This document shows, one piece after another, positions 10,731 through 22,322 of a stretch of 64,000 nucleotides of DNA (the first letter of the stretch is position 1; each line of letters starts with the position of its first letter). Source of the stretch: Pleurodeles waltl (Eukaryota; Chordata; Amphibia; Caudata; Salamandridae); NCBI RefSeq assembly GCF_031143425.1, contig NC_090441.1:221088928-221152927 (forward strand), given 5' to 3'. The translations under genes and the position numbers were made by a program. The notes under the pieces were generated by a model. That model did not search any database and was not told the DNA's origin. It saw only the letters and a program-made list of their open reading frames with translations.

Positions 10731-10870
10731 TCTAATGAGGGCTTGAGTGTCTTCTTTCGTGTGTGTAACAGCTGTGTATGACTACAGTGATATTCCATGA
10801 GCTTTGCATGTCTCCTAGATAAGCCTTGACTACTCATCCACAGCTACCTCTAGAGAGCCTGGCTTCTAGA

Positions 10871-13800
10871 TGTAGGAAAGTACCATCTTGCCTGGCATGT
10901 TACCCCCATTTTTTCCCTGTATATATTGTTGTTTTAGTTGTATGTGTCACTTGGACCCTGGTAACCCAGGGCCCCAGTGCTCATAAGTGTGCCTGAATGT
11001 GTTACCTGTGTAGTGACTAACTGTCTCACTGAGGCTCTGCTAACCAGAACCTCAGTGGTTATGCTCTCTCATTTCTTTCCAAATTGTCACTGACAGGCTA
11101 GTGACCATTTTTACCAATTTACATTGGCTTACTGGAACACCCTTATAATTCCCTAGTATATGGTACTGAGGTACCCAGGGTATTGGGGTTCCAGGAGATC
11201 CCTATGGGCTGCAGCATTTCTTTTGCCACCCATAGGGAGCTCTGACAATTCTTACACAGGCCTGCCACTGCAGCCTGAGTGAAATAACGTCCACGTTATT
11301 TCACAGCCATTTTACACTGCACTTAAGTAACTTATAAGTCACCTATATGTCTAACCTTTACCTGGTAAAGGTTAGGTGCAAAGTTACTTAGTGTGAGGGC
11401 ACCCTGGCACTAGCCAAGGTGCCCCCACATTCTTCAGAGCCAATTCCCTGAACTTTGTGAGTGCGGGGACACCATTACACGCGTGCACTACAAATAGGGC
11501 ACTACCTATATGTAGCTTCACAATGGTAACTCCGAATATGGCCATGTAACATGTCTATGATCATGGAATTGCCCCCTCTATGCCATCCTGGCATAGTTGG
11601 CACAATCCCATGATCCCATTGGTCTGTAGCACAGACCCTGGTACTGCCAAACTGCCCTTCCTGGGGTTTCACTGCAGCTGCTGCTGCTGCCAACCCCTCA
11701 GACAGGCAGCTGCCCTCCTGGGGTCCAGCCAGGCCTGGCCCAGGATGGCAGAACAAAGAACTTCCTCTGAGAGAGGGTGTGACACCCTCTCCCTTTGGAA
11801 AATGGTGTGAAGGCAGGGGAGGAGAAGCCTCCCCTAGCCTCTGGAAATGCTTTGTTGGGCACAGATGTGCCCAATTCTGCATAAGCCAGTCTACACCGGT
11901 TCAGGGACCCCTTAGCCCCTGCTCTGGTGCGAAACTGGACAAAGGAAAGGGGAGTGACCACTCCCCTGACCTGCACCTCCCCTAGGAGGTGTCCAGAGCT
12001 CCTCCAGTGTGCTCCAGACCTCTGCCATCTTGGAAACAGAGGTGCTGCTGGCACACTGGACTGCTCTGAGTGGCCAGTGCCACCAGGTGACGTCAGAGAC
12101 TCCTGCTGATAGGCTCCTTCAGGTGTTAGTAGCCTATCCTCTCTCCTAGGTAGCCAAACCCTCTTTTCTGGCTATTTAGGGTCTCTGTCTCTGGGGAAAC
12201 TTTAGATAACGAATGCATGAGCTCAGCCGAGTTCCTCTGCATCTCTCTCTTCACCTTCTGATAAGGAAACGACTGCTGACCGCGCTGGAAGCCTGCAAAC
12301 CTGCAACATAGTAGCAAAGACGACTACTGCAACTCTGTAACGCTGATCCTGCCGCCTTCTCGACTGTTTTCCTGCTTGTGCATGCTGTGGGGGTAGCCTG
12401 CCTCCTCTCTGCACCAGAAGCTCCAAAGAAATCTCCTGTGGGTTGTATGAGGCTGGACTGGCTTGTAGTGAGTACCAAGGGGTACTTGCACCTTGCACCA
12501 GGCCCAGTTATCCCTTATTAGTGTATAGGGTGTCTAGCAGCTTAGGCTGATAGATAATGGTAGCTTAGCAGAGCAGCTTAGGCTGAACTAGGAGACGTGT
12601 GAAGCTACTACAGTACCACTTAGTGTCATATGCACAATATCATAAGAAAACACAATACACAGTTATACTAAAAATAAAGGTACTTTATTTTTATGACAAT
12701 ATGCCAAAGTATCTTAGAGTGTACCCTCAGTGAGAGGATAGAAAATATACACAAGATATATATACACAATAGCAAAAATATGCAGTATAGTCTTAGAAAA
12801 CAGTGCAAACAATGTATAGTTACAATAGGATGCAATGGGGAAACATAGGGATAGGGGCAACACAAACCATACACTCCAAAAGTGGAATGCGAACCACGAA
12901 TGGACCCCAAACCTATGTGACCTTGTAGAGGGTCGCTGGGACTATTAGAAAATAGTGAGAGTTAGAAAAATAACCCTCCCCAAGACCCTGAAAAGTGAGT
13001 GCAAAGTGTACTAAAGTTCCCCTAAGGACAAAATAGTCGTGTTAGAGGAATAATGCAGGAAAGACACAAACCAGCAATGCAACAACTGTGGATTTCCAAT
13101 CTAGGGTACCTGTGGAACAAGGGGACCAAGTCCAAAAGTCACAAGCAAGTCGGAGATGGGCAGATGCCCAGGAAATGCCAGCTGCGGGTGCAAAGAAGCT
13201 TCGACTGGACAGAAGAAGCTGAGGTTTCTGCAGGAACGAAAAGGGCTAGAGACTTCTCCTTTGGTGGAACAATCCCTCTTACCTTGTAGAGTTGTGCAGA
13301 AGTGTTTTCCCGCCGGAAGGATGCCAACAAGCCTTGCTACACGCAAATTGTGCGTTTGGCGTTTTTGGACGCTGCTGGGGCCCAGGAGGGACCAGGAGGT
13401 CGCAAATTGGACCTGAAGAGAGAGGGGACGTCGAGCAAGACAAAGAGCCCTCACTAAAGCAGGTAGCTCCCGGAGAAGTGCCAGAAACCGGCACTACAAA
13501 GATGCGTGAAACGGTGCTCGCCGAAGTTGCACAAAGGAGTCCCACGTCGCCGGAGACCAACTTAGAAAGTCGTGCAATGCAGGTTAGAGTGCCGTGGACC
13601 CAGGCTTGGCTGTGCACAAAGGATTTCCGCCGGAAGTGCACAGGGGCCGGAGTAGCTGCAAAGTCGCGGTTCCCAGCAATGCAGCCCAGCGAGGAGAGGC
13701 AAGGACTTACCTCCACCAAACTTGGGCTGAAGAGTCACTGGACTGTGGGGGTCACTTGGACAGCGTCACTGGATTCGAGGGACCTCGCTCGTCGTGCTGA

Positions 13801-16800
13801 GAGGAGACCCAAGGGACCGGTAATGCAGCTTTTTGGTGCCTGCGGTTGCAGGGGGAAGATTCCGTCGACCCACGGGAGATTTCTTCGGAGCTTCTCGTGC
13901 AGAGAGGAGGCAGGCTACCCCCACAGCATGCACAAGCAGGAAAACAGTCGAGAAGGCGGCAGGATCAGCGTTACAGAGTTGCAGTAGTCGTCTTTGCTAC
14001 TATGTTGCAGGTTTGCAGGCTTCCAGCGCGGTCAGCGGTCGTTTCCTTATCAGAAGGTGAAGAGAGAGATGCAGAGGAACTCGGCTGAGCTCATGCATTC
14101 GTTATCTAAAGTTTCCCCAGAGACAGAGACCCTAAATAGCCAGAAAAGAGGGTTTGGCTACCTAGGAGAGAGGAAAGGCTACTAACACCTGAAGGAGCCT
14201 ATCAGCAGGAGTCTCTGACGTCACCTGGTGGCACTGGCCACTCAGAGCAGTCCAGTGTGCCAGCAGCACCTCTGTTTCCAAGATGGCAGAGGTCTGGAGC
14301 ACACTGGAGGAGCTCTGGACACCTCCCAGGGGAGGTGCAGGTCAGGGGAGTGGTCACTCCCCTTTCCTTTGTCCAGTTTCATGCCAGAGCAGGGGCTAAG
14401 GGGTCCCTGAACCGGTGTAGACTGGCTTATGCAGAATTGGGCACATCTGTGCCGAACAAAGCATCTCCAGAGGCTGGGGGAGGCTACTCCTCCCCTGCCT
14501 TCACACCATTTTCCAAAGGGAGAGGGTGTCACACCCTCTCTCAGAGGAAGTTCTTTGTTCTGCCATCCTGTGCCAGGCCTGGCTGGACCCCAGGAGGGCA
14601 GCTGCCTGTCTGAGGGGTTGGCAGCAGCAGCAGCTGCAGTGAAACCCCAGGAAGGGCAGTTTGGCAGTACCAGGGTCTGTGCTACAGACCACTGGGATCA
14701 TGGGATTGTGCCAACTATGCCAGGATGGTATAGAGGGGGCAATTCCATGATCATAGACATGTTACATGGCCATATTCGGAGTTACCATGGTGAAGCTACA
14801 TATAGGTAGTGACCTATATGTAGTGCACGCGTGTAATGGTGTCCCCGCACTCACAAAGTTCAGGGAATTGGCTCTGAACAATGTGGGGGCACCTTGGCTA
14901 GTGCCAGGGTGCCCTCACACAAAGTAACTTTGCACCTAACCTTTACCAGGTAAAGGTTAGACATATAGGTGACTTATAAGTTACTTAAGTGCAGTGTAAA
15001 ATGGCTGTGAAATAACGTGGACGTTATTTCACTCAGGCTGCAGTGGCAGGCCTGTGTAAGAATTGTCAGAGCTCCCTATGGGTGGCAAAAGAAAGGCTGC
15101 AGCCCATAGGGATCTCCTGGAACCCCAATACCCTGGGTACCTCAGTACCATATACTAGGGAATTATAAGGGTGTTCCAGTAAGCCAATGTAAATTGGTAA
15201 AAATGGTCACTAGCCTGTTAGTGACAATTTGGAAAGAAATGAGAGAGCATAACCACTGAGGTTCTGATTAGCAGAGCCTCAGTGAGACAGTTAGTCACTA
15301 CACAGGTAACACATTCAGGCACACTTATGAGTACTGGGGCCCTGGGTTACCAGGGTCCCAGTGACACATAAAACTAAAACAACATATATACAGTGAAAAA
15401 TGGGGGTAACATGCCAGGCAAGATGGTACTTTCCTACATGGGTCGACGGAATCTTCCCCCTGCAACCGCAGGCACCAAAAAGCTGCATTACCGGTCCCTT
15501 GGGTCTCCTCTCAGCACTTCGAGCGAGGTCCCTCGAATCCAGCAACTCTGTCCAAGTGACCCCCACAGTCCAGTGACTCTTCAGTCCAAGTTTGGTGGAG
15601 GTAAGTGCTTGCCTCACCTCACTGGGCTGCATTGCTGGGAACCGCGACTTTGCAGCTACTCCGGCCCCTGTGCACTTCTGGCGGAAATCCTTTGTGCACA
15701 GCCAAGCCTTGGTCCACGGCACTCTAACCTGCATTGCACGACTTTCTAAGTTGGTCTCCGGCGACGTGGGACTCCTTTGTGCAACTTCGGCGAGCACCGT
15801 TTCACGCATCCTTGTAGTGCCTGTTTCAGGCATTTCTCCGGGAGCTACCTGCTTTAGTGAGGGCTCTTTGTCTTGCTCGACGTCCCCTCTCTCTTCAGAT
15901 CCAATTTGGGACCTCCTGGTCCCTCCTGGGCCCCAGCAGCGTCCAAAAACGCCAAACGCACGATTTGCGACTAGCAAGGCTTGTTAGCGTCCTTTTGGCA
16001 GTAAAATACTTCTGCACGACTCTCCAAGGCGAGTGGGATCCGTCCACCAAAGGGGAAGTCTCTAGCCCTTTTTGTTCCTGCAGAAACCTCAGCTTCTTCT
16101 GTCCAGTAGAAGCTTATTTGCACCCGCAGCTGGCATTTCCTGGGCATCTGCCCATCTCCGACTTGCTTGTGACTTTTGGACTTGGTCCCCTTGTTCCACA
16201 GGTACCCTAGATTGGAAATCCACAGTTGTTGCATTGCTGGTTTGTGTCTTTCCTGCATTATTCCTCTAACACGACTTCATTGTCCTTAGGGGAACTTTAG
16301 TGCACTTTGCACTCACTTTTCAGGGTCTTGGGGAGGGTTATTTTTCTAACTCTCACTATTTTCTAATAGTCCCAGCGACCCTCTACAAGGTCACATAGGT
16401 TTGGGGTCCATTCGTGGTTCGCATTCCACTTTTGGAGTATATGGTTTGTGTTGCTCCTATCCCTATGTTTCCCCATTGCATCCTATTGTAGCTATACATT
16501 GTTTGCACTGTTTTCTAAGACTATACTGCATATTTTTGCTATTGTGTATATATGTCTTGTGTATATTTCCTATCCTCTCACTGAGGGTACACTCTAAGAT
16601 ACTTTGGCATATTGTCATAAAAATAAAGTACCTTTATTTTTAGTATAACTGTGTATTGTGTTTTCTTATGATATTGTGCATATGACACTAAGTGGTACTG
16701 AAGTAGCTTCACACGTCTCCTAGTTCAGCCTAAGCTGCTCTGCTAAGCTACCATTATCTATCAGCCTAAGCTGCTAGACACCCTATACACTAATAAGGGA

Positions 16801-16867
16801 TAACTGGGCCTGGTGCAAGGTGCAAGTACCCCTTGGTACTCACTACAAGCCAGTCCAGCCTCCTACA
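10871..16867 (+). repeat. 5' LTR of E2 (type A), split by an inverted solo LTR
   Basis: The LTR is 10871-12443 plus 15444-16867, about 2,997 bp. It shares private variants with the E1 LTR, for example CTCCAAAG where other copies have CTCCGAAG, and AGTGCTTGCCTCACC in the second half where others have AGTCCTTGCCTCACC. The two split LTRs are therefore sister copies. CRE at 12088-12095, poly(A) palindrome at 16618-16642. Confidence 0.92.
12444..15438 (-). mobile_element. Inverted solo LTR inside the E2 5' LTR, target duplication TGGGT
   Basis: A complete 2,995-bp reverse LTR starting TGTATGAGGC (one change from TGTAGGAGGC) and ending CCTACA. TGGGT is duplicated at 12439-12443 and 15439-15443. 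Site, orientation and duplication are identical to the insertion at 4715-7706. CRE at 14216-14223, poly(A) palindrome at 12669-12693. Confidence 0.93.
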
Positions 16868-17140
16868 TTGGTTGTGCAGTGGTGGGATAAGTGCTTGAGA
16901 CTACTTACCACTCTTGTCATTGTACTTTTCATAAGAGAAAAATATACAAAACAAGGTCAGTGTATATACACATAGCCAAAAAAGTTTTGCATTTCCTCTT
17001 TTCACTCTTTTCTAAGTGCTAAAAAGTACTTCTAACTTTCTAAAAAGTTCTAAAAAGTTTAAAAAGTTTTTTTCTCTGTCTTTCTAAAAGCTCTGACAAA
17101 CTTTTTTTTCTTTTACTATCACTTTAACTCTCTCTAAAAA
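16868..17140 (+). other. E2 leader: candidate primer-binding site and A/T-rich 5' UTR
   Basis: Directly after the LTR end CCTACA comes TTGGTTGTGCAGTGGTGGG. A TGG one base in would pair with a tRNA CCA end, but I could not assign the tRNA. The rest is A/T-rich, with the short motif TAAAAAGTT repeated around 17040-17080 and T runs just before the start codon. The same leader is found in E4, E6 and E8, so both subfamilies share it. Confidence 0.6.
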
Positions 17141-20100
17141 ATGTCTGGCACAGGCCAAAATGTTGATCTGTCCAAACTTGCATATGACAACCTTAGCTGG
17201 AAAAGAGCAAGGAGTCTCTGTATAGAGAGAGGTTTGAGTGTAGGGAAGAATCCGTCCTTGGAACTGTTACTTAACATGCTTAGAGAACAGGATAAGGCCA
17301 TAGGTGCCTCATCTGTTGAAAAAGTACCTAATAGTTCTCAATCTGATTCAGGGACTCCCCCAGGAAAAGATTCAGGAAAGAAACTTCCTAGCCTGCCCAT
17401 TACTAGACAGTCTAGCATAGTTGGGAATGATGATGAGCCACACCATACAAATAGTGTTGTCTCACATCATAGCAAAAGCATTTATTCTCACCATACTGGT
17501 AGTAATGTTTCTGTTAACCAAGCTGTTAGGGTGGCTTCTGTAAGGGACAGGTCTCCTTCTGTTCATTCCCATCATACCTCTGTATCTAGGAATGTCCCTC
17601 CCACCAACCCTGATGACAGAATGTTAGAGAGGGAACTCAATAAGTTGAGGGTGGAACAAACCAGACTGAAGCTTAAAAAGCAACAGCTGGATTTGGATAG
17701 ACAGTCTTTTGAACTAGAGAAGGAAAGACAGAAGTTGGGTTTAGAAACCCATGGTGGCAGCAGCAGTATTCCCCATAGTCATCCTGCAAAAGAGCATGAT
17801 TCCAGGAATCTGCACAAGATAGTTCCCCCTTATAAGGAGGGGGATGACATTAACAAGTGGTTTGCTGCACTTGAGAGGGCCTGTGTTGTACAGGATGTCC
17901 CTCAAAGGCAGTGGGCTGCTATCCTATGGCTATCATTTAGTGGAAAAGGTAGGGATAGGCTCCTTACTGTAAAAGAAAATGATGCTAATAATTTCCAAGT
18001 TCTTAATAATGCACTCCTGGATGGTTATGGCTTAACCACTGAACAGTACAGGATAAAGTTCAGAGAGACCAAAAAGGAGTCTTCACAAGACTGGGTTGAT
18101 TTCATTGACCATTCAGTGAAGGCCTTGGAGGGGTGGTTACATGGCAGTAAAGTTACTGATTATGACAGCCTGTATAACTTAATCCTGAGAGAGCATATTC
18201 TTAATAATTGTGTGTCTGATTTGTTGCACCAGTACTTGGTGGACTCTGATCTGACCTCTCCCCAAGAATTGGGAAAGAAGGCAGACAAATGGGTCAGAAC
18301 AAGAGTGAACAGAAAAGTTCATACAGGGGGTGACAAAGATGGCAACAAAAAGAAGGATGGTAAGTTTTCAGACAAGGGTGGGGACAAATCTAAAAATGAG
18401 TCTTCATCAGGCCCACAAAAACTCTCTGGTGGGGGTGGTGGGTCCAAATCCTCCTTTAATCAGAACAAGGAAAAGAAACCATGGTGCTATTTATGTAAAA
18501 TAAAATGCCATTGGACAACAGATCCCAGTTGTCCAAAGAAAGGCACCACTGCTCCTACCACTACAACCCCTACTGCTACACCTAGTGTCCCTACTAATAG
18601 CAGTGGTGGTGGGAGCAAACCTACTAATAGCCAATCCAAGGGAGTAGCTGGGCTCACTTTTGGTAATTTAGTTGGGGTTGGCCTTGTTAGGGAGGCCACA
18701 GAGGCTGTGTTAGTCTCTGAGGGGGCTATTGATTTAGCCACCTTAGTTGCTTGTCCCCTTAGTATGGATAAGTACAAGCAACTACCCCTAGTAAATGGTG
18801 TTGAGGTTCAGGCCTACAGGGACACTGGTGCCAGTGTGACTATGGTCATAGAGAAACTGGTCCACCCTGAACAACACCTACTTGGTCACCAGTACCAAGT
18901 AACCGATGCTCACAACAACACACTTAGCCACCCCATGGCTGTTGTAAATCTCAACTGGGGGGGGGTTACTGGTCCAAAGAAAGTTGTGGTAGCTTCAGAT
19001 TTATCTGTAGACTGTCTATTAGGGAATGATTTGGAGACATCAGCTTGGTCAGATGTGGAGTTGGAGGCCCATGCAGCAATGCTGGGCATCCCAGGGCAAA
19101 TTTTTGCTTTGACAAGGGCTCAGGCCAAAAAGCAAAAAGGACAGGGAAGCTTGGATCCTGGAAGAATGGACCAAGTGCTCCCTAAAGCTAGAGCTAGTAG
19201 AAGCAAACCACTTCCTACTATCCCTCCCTCTACAGTGGATTCTACTTCTGAGGAAGAAGAATTCCCTCCCTGTGCAGAACCTACACCAGAGGAGATGGAA
19301 GCAGACACTGCTGAGCTTTTGGGTGAAGGGGGGCCTGCCAGAGAGGAGCTGAGTGTGGCACAGCAAACCTGTCCCACATTAGAGGGTCTCAGACAGCAAG
19401 CTGTCAAACAGGCTAATGGGGATGTCAGTGACTCTCACAGAGTTTACTGGGAGGACAACCTCTTGTACACTGAGCATAGGGATCCTAAACCTGGAGCTGC
19501 CAGGAGATTAGTGATTCCTCAGGAGTACAGAAAGTTCCTCCTAACACTGGCACATGACATTCCCTTAGCTGGGCATCTAGGACAAATGAAAACTTGGGAC
19601 AGGCTTGTTCCCCTGTTTCATTGGCCTAGAATGTCTGAGGACACAAAATAATTTTGTAAGTACTGTGAAACCTGTCAAGCCAGTGGCAAGACAGGTGGCA
19701 CCCCAAAGGCACCCCTTATTCCACTGCCTGTGGTTGGGGTTCCCTTTGAAAGGGTAGGGGTTGACATAGTTGGCCCCCTTGACCCTCCTACTGCTTCAGG
19801 CAATAGGTTTATCTTGGTGGTAGTGGACCATGCCACAAGATATCCTGAAGCTATTCCTTTAAGGACCACTACAGCTCCTGCAGTGGCAAAGGCCCTCCTG
19901 GGAATATTTTCCAGGGTGGGCTTCCCAAAGGAAGTAGTATCAGACAGGGGAAGCAATTTCATGTCTGCATACTTAAAGGCCATGTGGAAGGAGTGTGGTG
20001 TAACGTACAAGTTCACAACACCCTATCATCCACAAACAAATGGACTGGTGGAGAGATTTAATAAAACTCTCAAAGGCATGATTATGGGTCTCCCTGAAAA

Positions 20101-22138
20101 ACTCCGCAGGAGATGGGATATCCTTCTACCATGCCTCCTTTTTGCCTACAGGGAGGTACCCCAGAAAGGAGTGGGCTTCAGCCCCTTTGAACTTCTTTTT
20201 GGACACCCTGTTAGGGGTCCACTCACACTTGTAAATGAGGGTTGGGAACAACCTTTAAAAGCTCCTAAGCAGGATATTGTGGACTATGTACTTGGCCTCA
20301 GATCAAGGATGGCTGAGTACATGAAAAAGGCCAGTAAAAACCTTCAGGCCAGCCAAGAGCTCCAGAAGCAATGGCATGATCAGAAGGCTGTTTTGGTTTA
20401 GTACCAACCAGGGCAGAAAGTGTGGGTCTTGGAGCCTGTGGCCCCAAGAGCACTCCAAGATAAATGGAGTGGTCCCCACACAATTGTTGAAAAGAAGGGA
20501 GAAGTCACCTATTTAGTTGACTTAGGCACTGTCAGGAGTCCCCTTAGGGTGCTCCATGTCAACCGCCTGAAACCCTACTATGACAGGGCTGATCTCACCC
20601 TGCTCATGGCAACTGATGAGGGACAGGAAGAAGACAGTGATCCTCTACCTGATCTCTTCTCTTCCACAGAACAAGATGCTCTTGTGGAAGGTGTAGTTTT
20701 GGCTGATTGTCTTACTGCTGAGCAGAAAGATAATTGCATAAATCTCCTAGATCAATTCTCTGAACTCTTCTCTACTGTGCCAGGTACCACTTCTTGGTGT
20801 GAGCACACTATAGATACTGGAGACAGTTTACCTGTCAAAAGTAAGATCTATAGGCAGCCTGACCATGTCAGGGACTGCATAAAGCAAGAGGTCCAGAAAA
20901 TGTTAGAACTAGGAGTAGTTGAGCACTCTGACAGTCCATGGGCTTCTCCTGTGGTACTGGTACCAAAACCCCATTCCAAAGATGGAAAGAAGGAAATGCG
21001 GTTTTGTGTAGACTATAGAGGTCTCAACTTGGTAACCAAAACTGATGCTCACCCTATACCCAGGGCAGATGAGCTCATAGATACACTGGCATCTGCCAAG
21101 TATCTAAGCACTTTTGATTTGACTGCAGGGTATTGGCAGATCAAATTATCAGAAGATGCTAAACCTAAGACTGCATTTTCTACCATTGGAGGACATTACC
21201 AGATTACTGTAATGCCTTTTGGTTTGAAAAATGCACCTGCCACTTTTCAGAGGTTGGTGAACACAGTCCTGCAAGGGCTGGAAGCTTTCAGTGCAGCATA
21301 TTTGGACGATATAGCTGTCTTTAGCTCCAGCTGGGATGATCACCTGGTCCACCTATGGAAAGTTTTGGAGGCCCTGCAAAAGGCAGGCCTCACTATCAAG
21401 GCTTCAAAGTGCCAGATAGGGCAGGGTAAGGTGGTTTATCTGGGACACCTTGTTGGTGGGGAACAGATTGCACCACTTCAGGGGAAAATCCAAACCATTA
21501 TTGATTGGGTTCCCCCTACCACTCAGACTCAGGTGAGAGCCTTCCTAGGCCTCACTGGGTATTACAGGAGGTTCATTAAGAACTATGGCTCCATTGCAGC
21601 CCCTCTTAATGACCTCACATCCAAGAAAATGCCTAAAAAGGTATTATGGACAGCAAACTGTCAGAAAGCTTTTGAGGAGCTGAAGCAGGCCATGTGCTCT
21701 GCACCTGTCCTGAAAAGCCCTTGTTACTCTAAAAAATTCTATGTCCAGACTGATGCATCTGAATTAGGAGTAGGGGCAGTCCTATCACAACTTAATTCTG
21801 AGGGCCAGGATCAACCTGTTGCTTTTATTAGTAGGAGGTTGACCCCTAGAGAAAAGCGTTGGTCTGCCATTGAGAGGGAGGCCTTTGCTGTGGTCTGGGC
21901 TCTGAAGAAGTTGAGGCCATACCTGTTTGGCACTCACTTCATTGTTCAGACAGACCACAAACCTCTACTTTGGCTAAAACAAATGAAAGGTGAAAATCCT
22001 AAATTGTTGAGGTGGTCCATATCCCTACAGGGAATGGACTATACAGTGGAACATAGACCTGGGAGTAGCCACTCCAATGCAGATGGACTCTCCAGATATT
22101 TCCACTTAGACAATGAAGACTCATCAGGTCATGGCTAG
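17141..22138 (+). pseudogene. Gag-Pol polyprotein of E2 (single frame, two nonsense codons)
   Basis: All domains lie in one frame of 1,665 codons, with no gag/pol frameshift. Start ATG follows CTCTCTAAAAA and gives MSGTGQ. Gag: a possible SAP-like helix pair (about 18-52), a His-rich stretch with SHH repeats (about 103-150), a coiled coil (about 158-203), capsid with a SCAN-like C-terminus (about 300-385), and a zinc knuckle at C449, C452, H457, C464, where the usual Gly456 is Cys in this copy. Protease active site D561-TGAS. Integrase H805, H812, then D875, D935, E971. RT D1326 and YLDD at D1389-D1390. RNase H D1538 and D1605. TAA at 19649-19651 sits in the integrase zinc region; TAG at 20399-20401 lies before the integrase C-terminus. 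These stops would prevent a full polyprotein unless read through. Confidence 0.93.
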
Positions 22139-22153
22139 TCTTATTGTCCTTCG

Positions 22154-22168
22154 TTTGGGGGGGGGTTG
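22154..22168 (+). other. Polypurine tract of E2
   Basis: TTT, nine G and TTG lie immediately before the 3' LTR start at 22169; same layout as in E1. Confidence 0.78.
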
Positions 22169-22322
22169 TGTAGGAAAGTATCATCTTGCCTGGCATGTTA
22201 CCCCCATTTTTCACTGTATATATGTTGTTTTAGTTGTATGTGTCACTGGGACCCTGGTAACCCAGGGCCCCAGTGCTCATAAGTGTGCCTGAATGTGTTA
22301 CCTGTGTAGTGACTAACTGTCT

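Larger units (their letters stand above)
9136..10870. other. Non-LTR segment between two composite LTRs
   Basis: Unlike the rest of the window this segment has no similarity to the LTR elements. It begins C/A-rich; the plus strand could encode a Thr- and Pro-rich stretch ending at CAG|GTGAGA (9265-9273), which resembles a splice donor. A minisatellite, a GT microsatellite and a GGCGGT/ACCGCC palindrome cluster follow. I recognise no gene. It may be a fragment of a DNA transposon, possibly PIF/Harbinger-like, but no transposase motif is visible. Confidence 0.6.

Noticed and set aside
16868..16890. Named tRNA primer for the primer-binding site
   Set aside because: TGG follows the LTR by one base, but I could not match the sequence to a particular tRNA 3' end without a search.
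19649..19651. Programmed stop readthrough in gag-pol of E2
   Set aside because: The TAA is inside integrase and reads GAA in E1 and E8, so it is a mutation, not a conserved recoding site.
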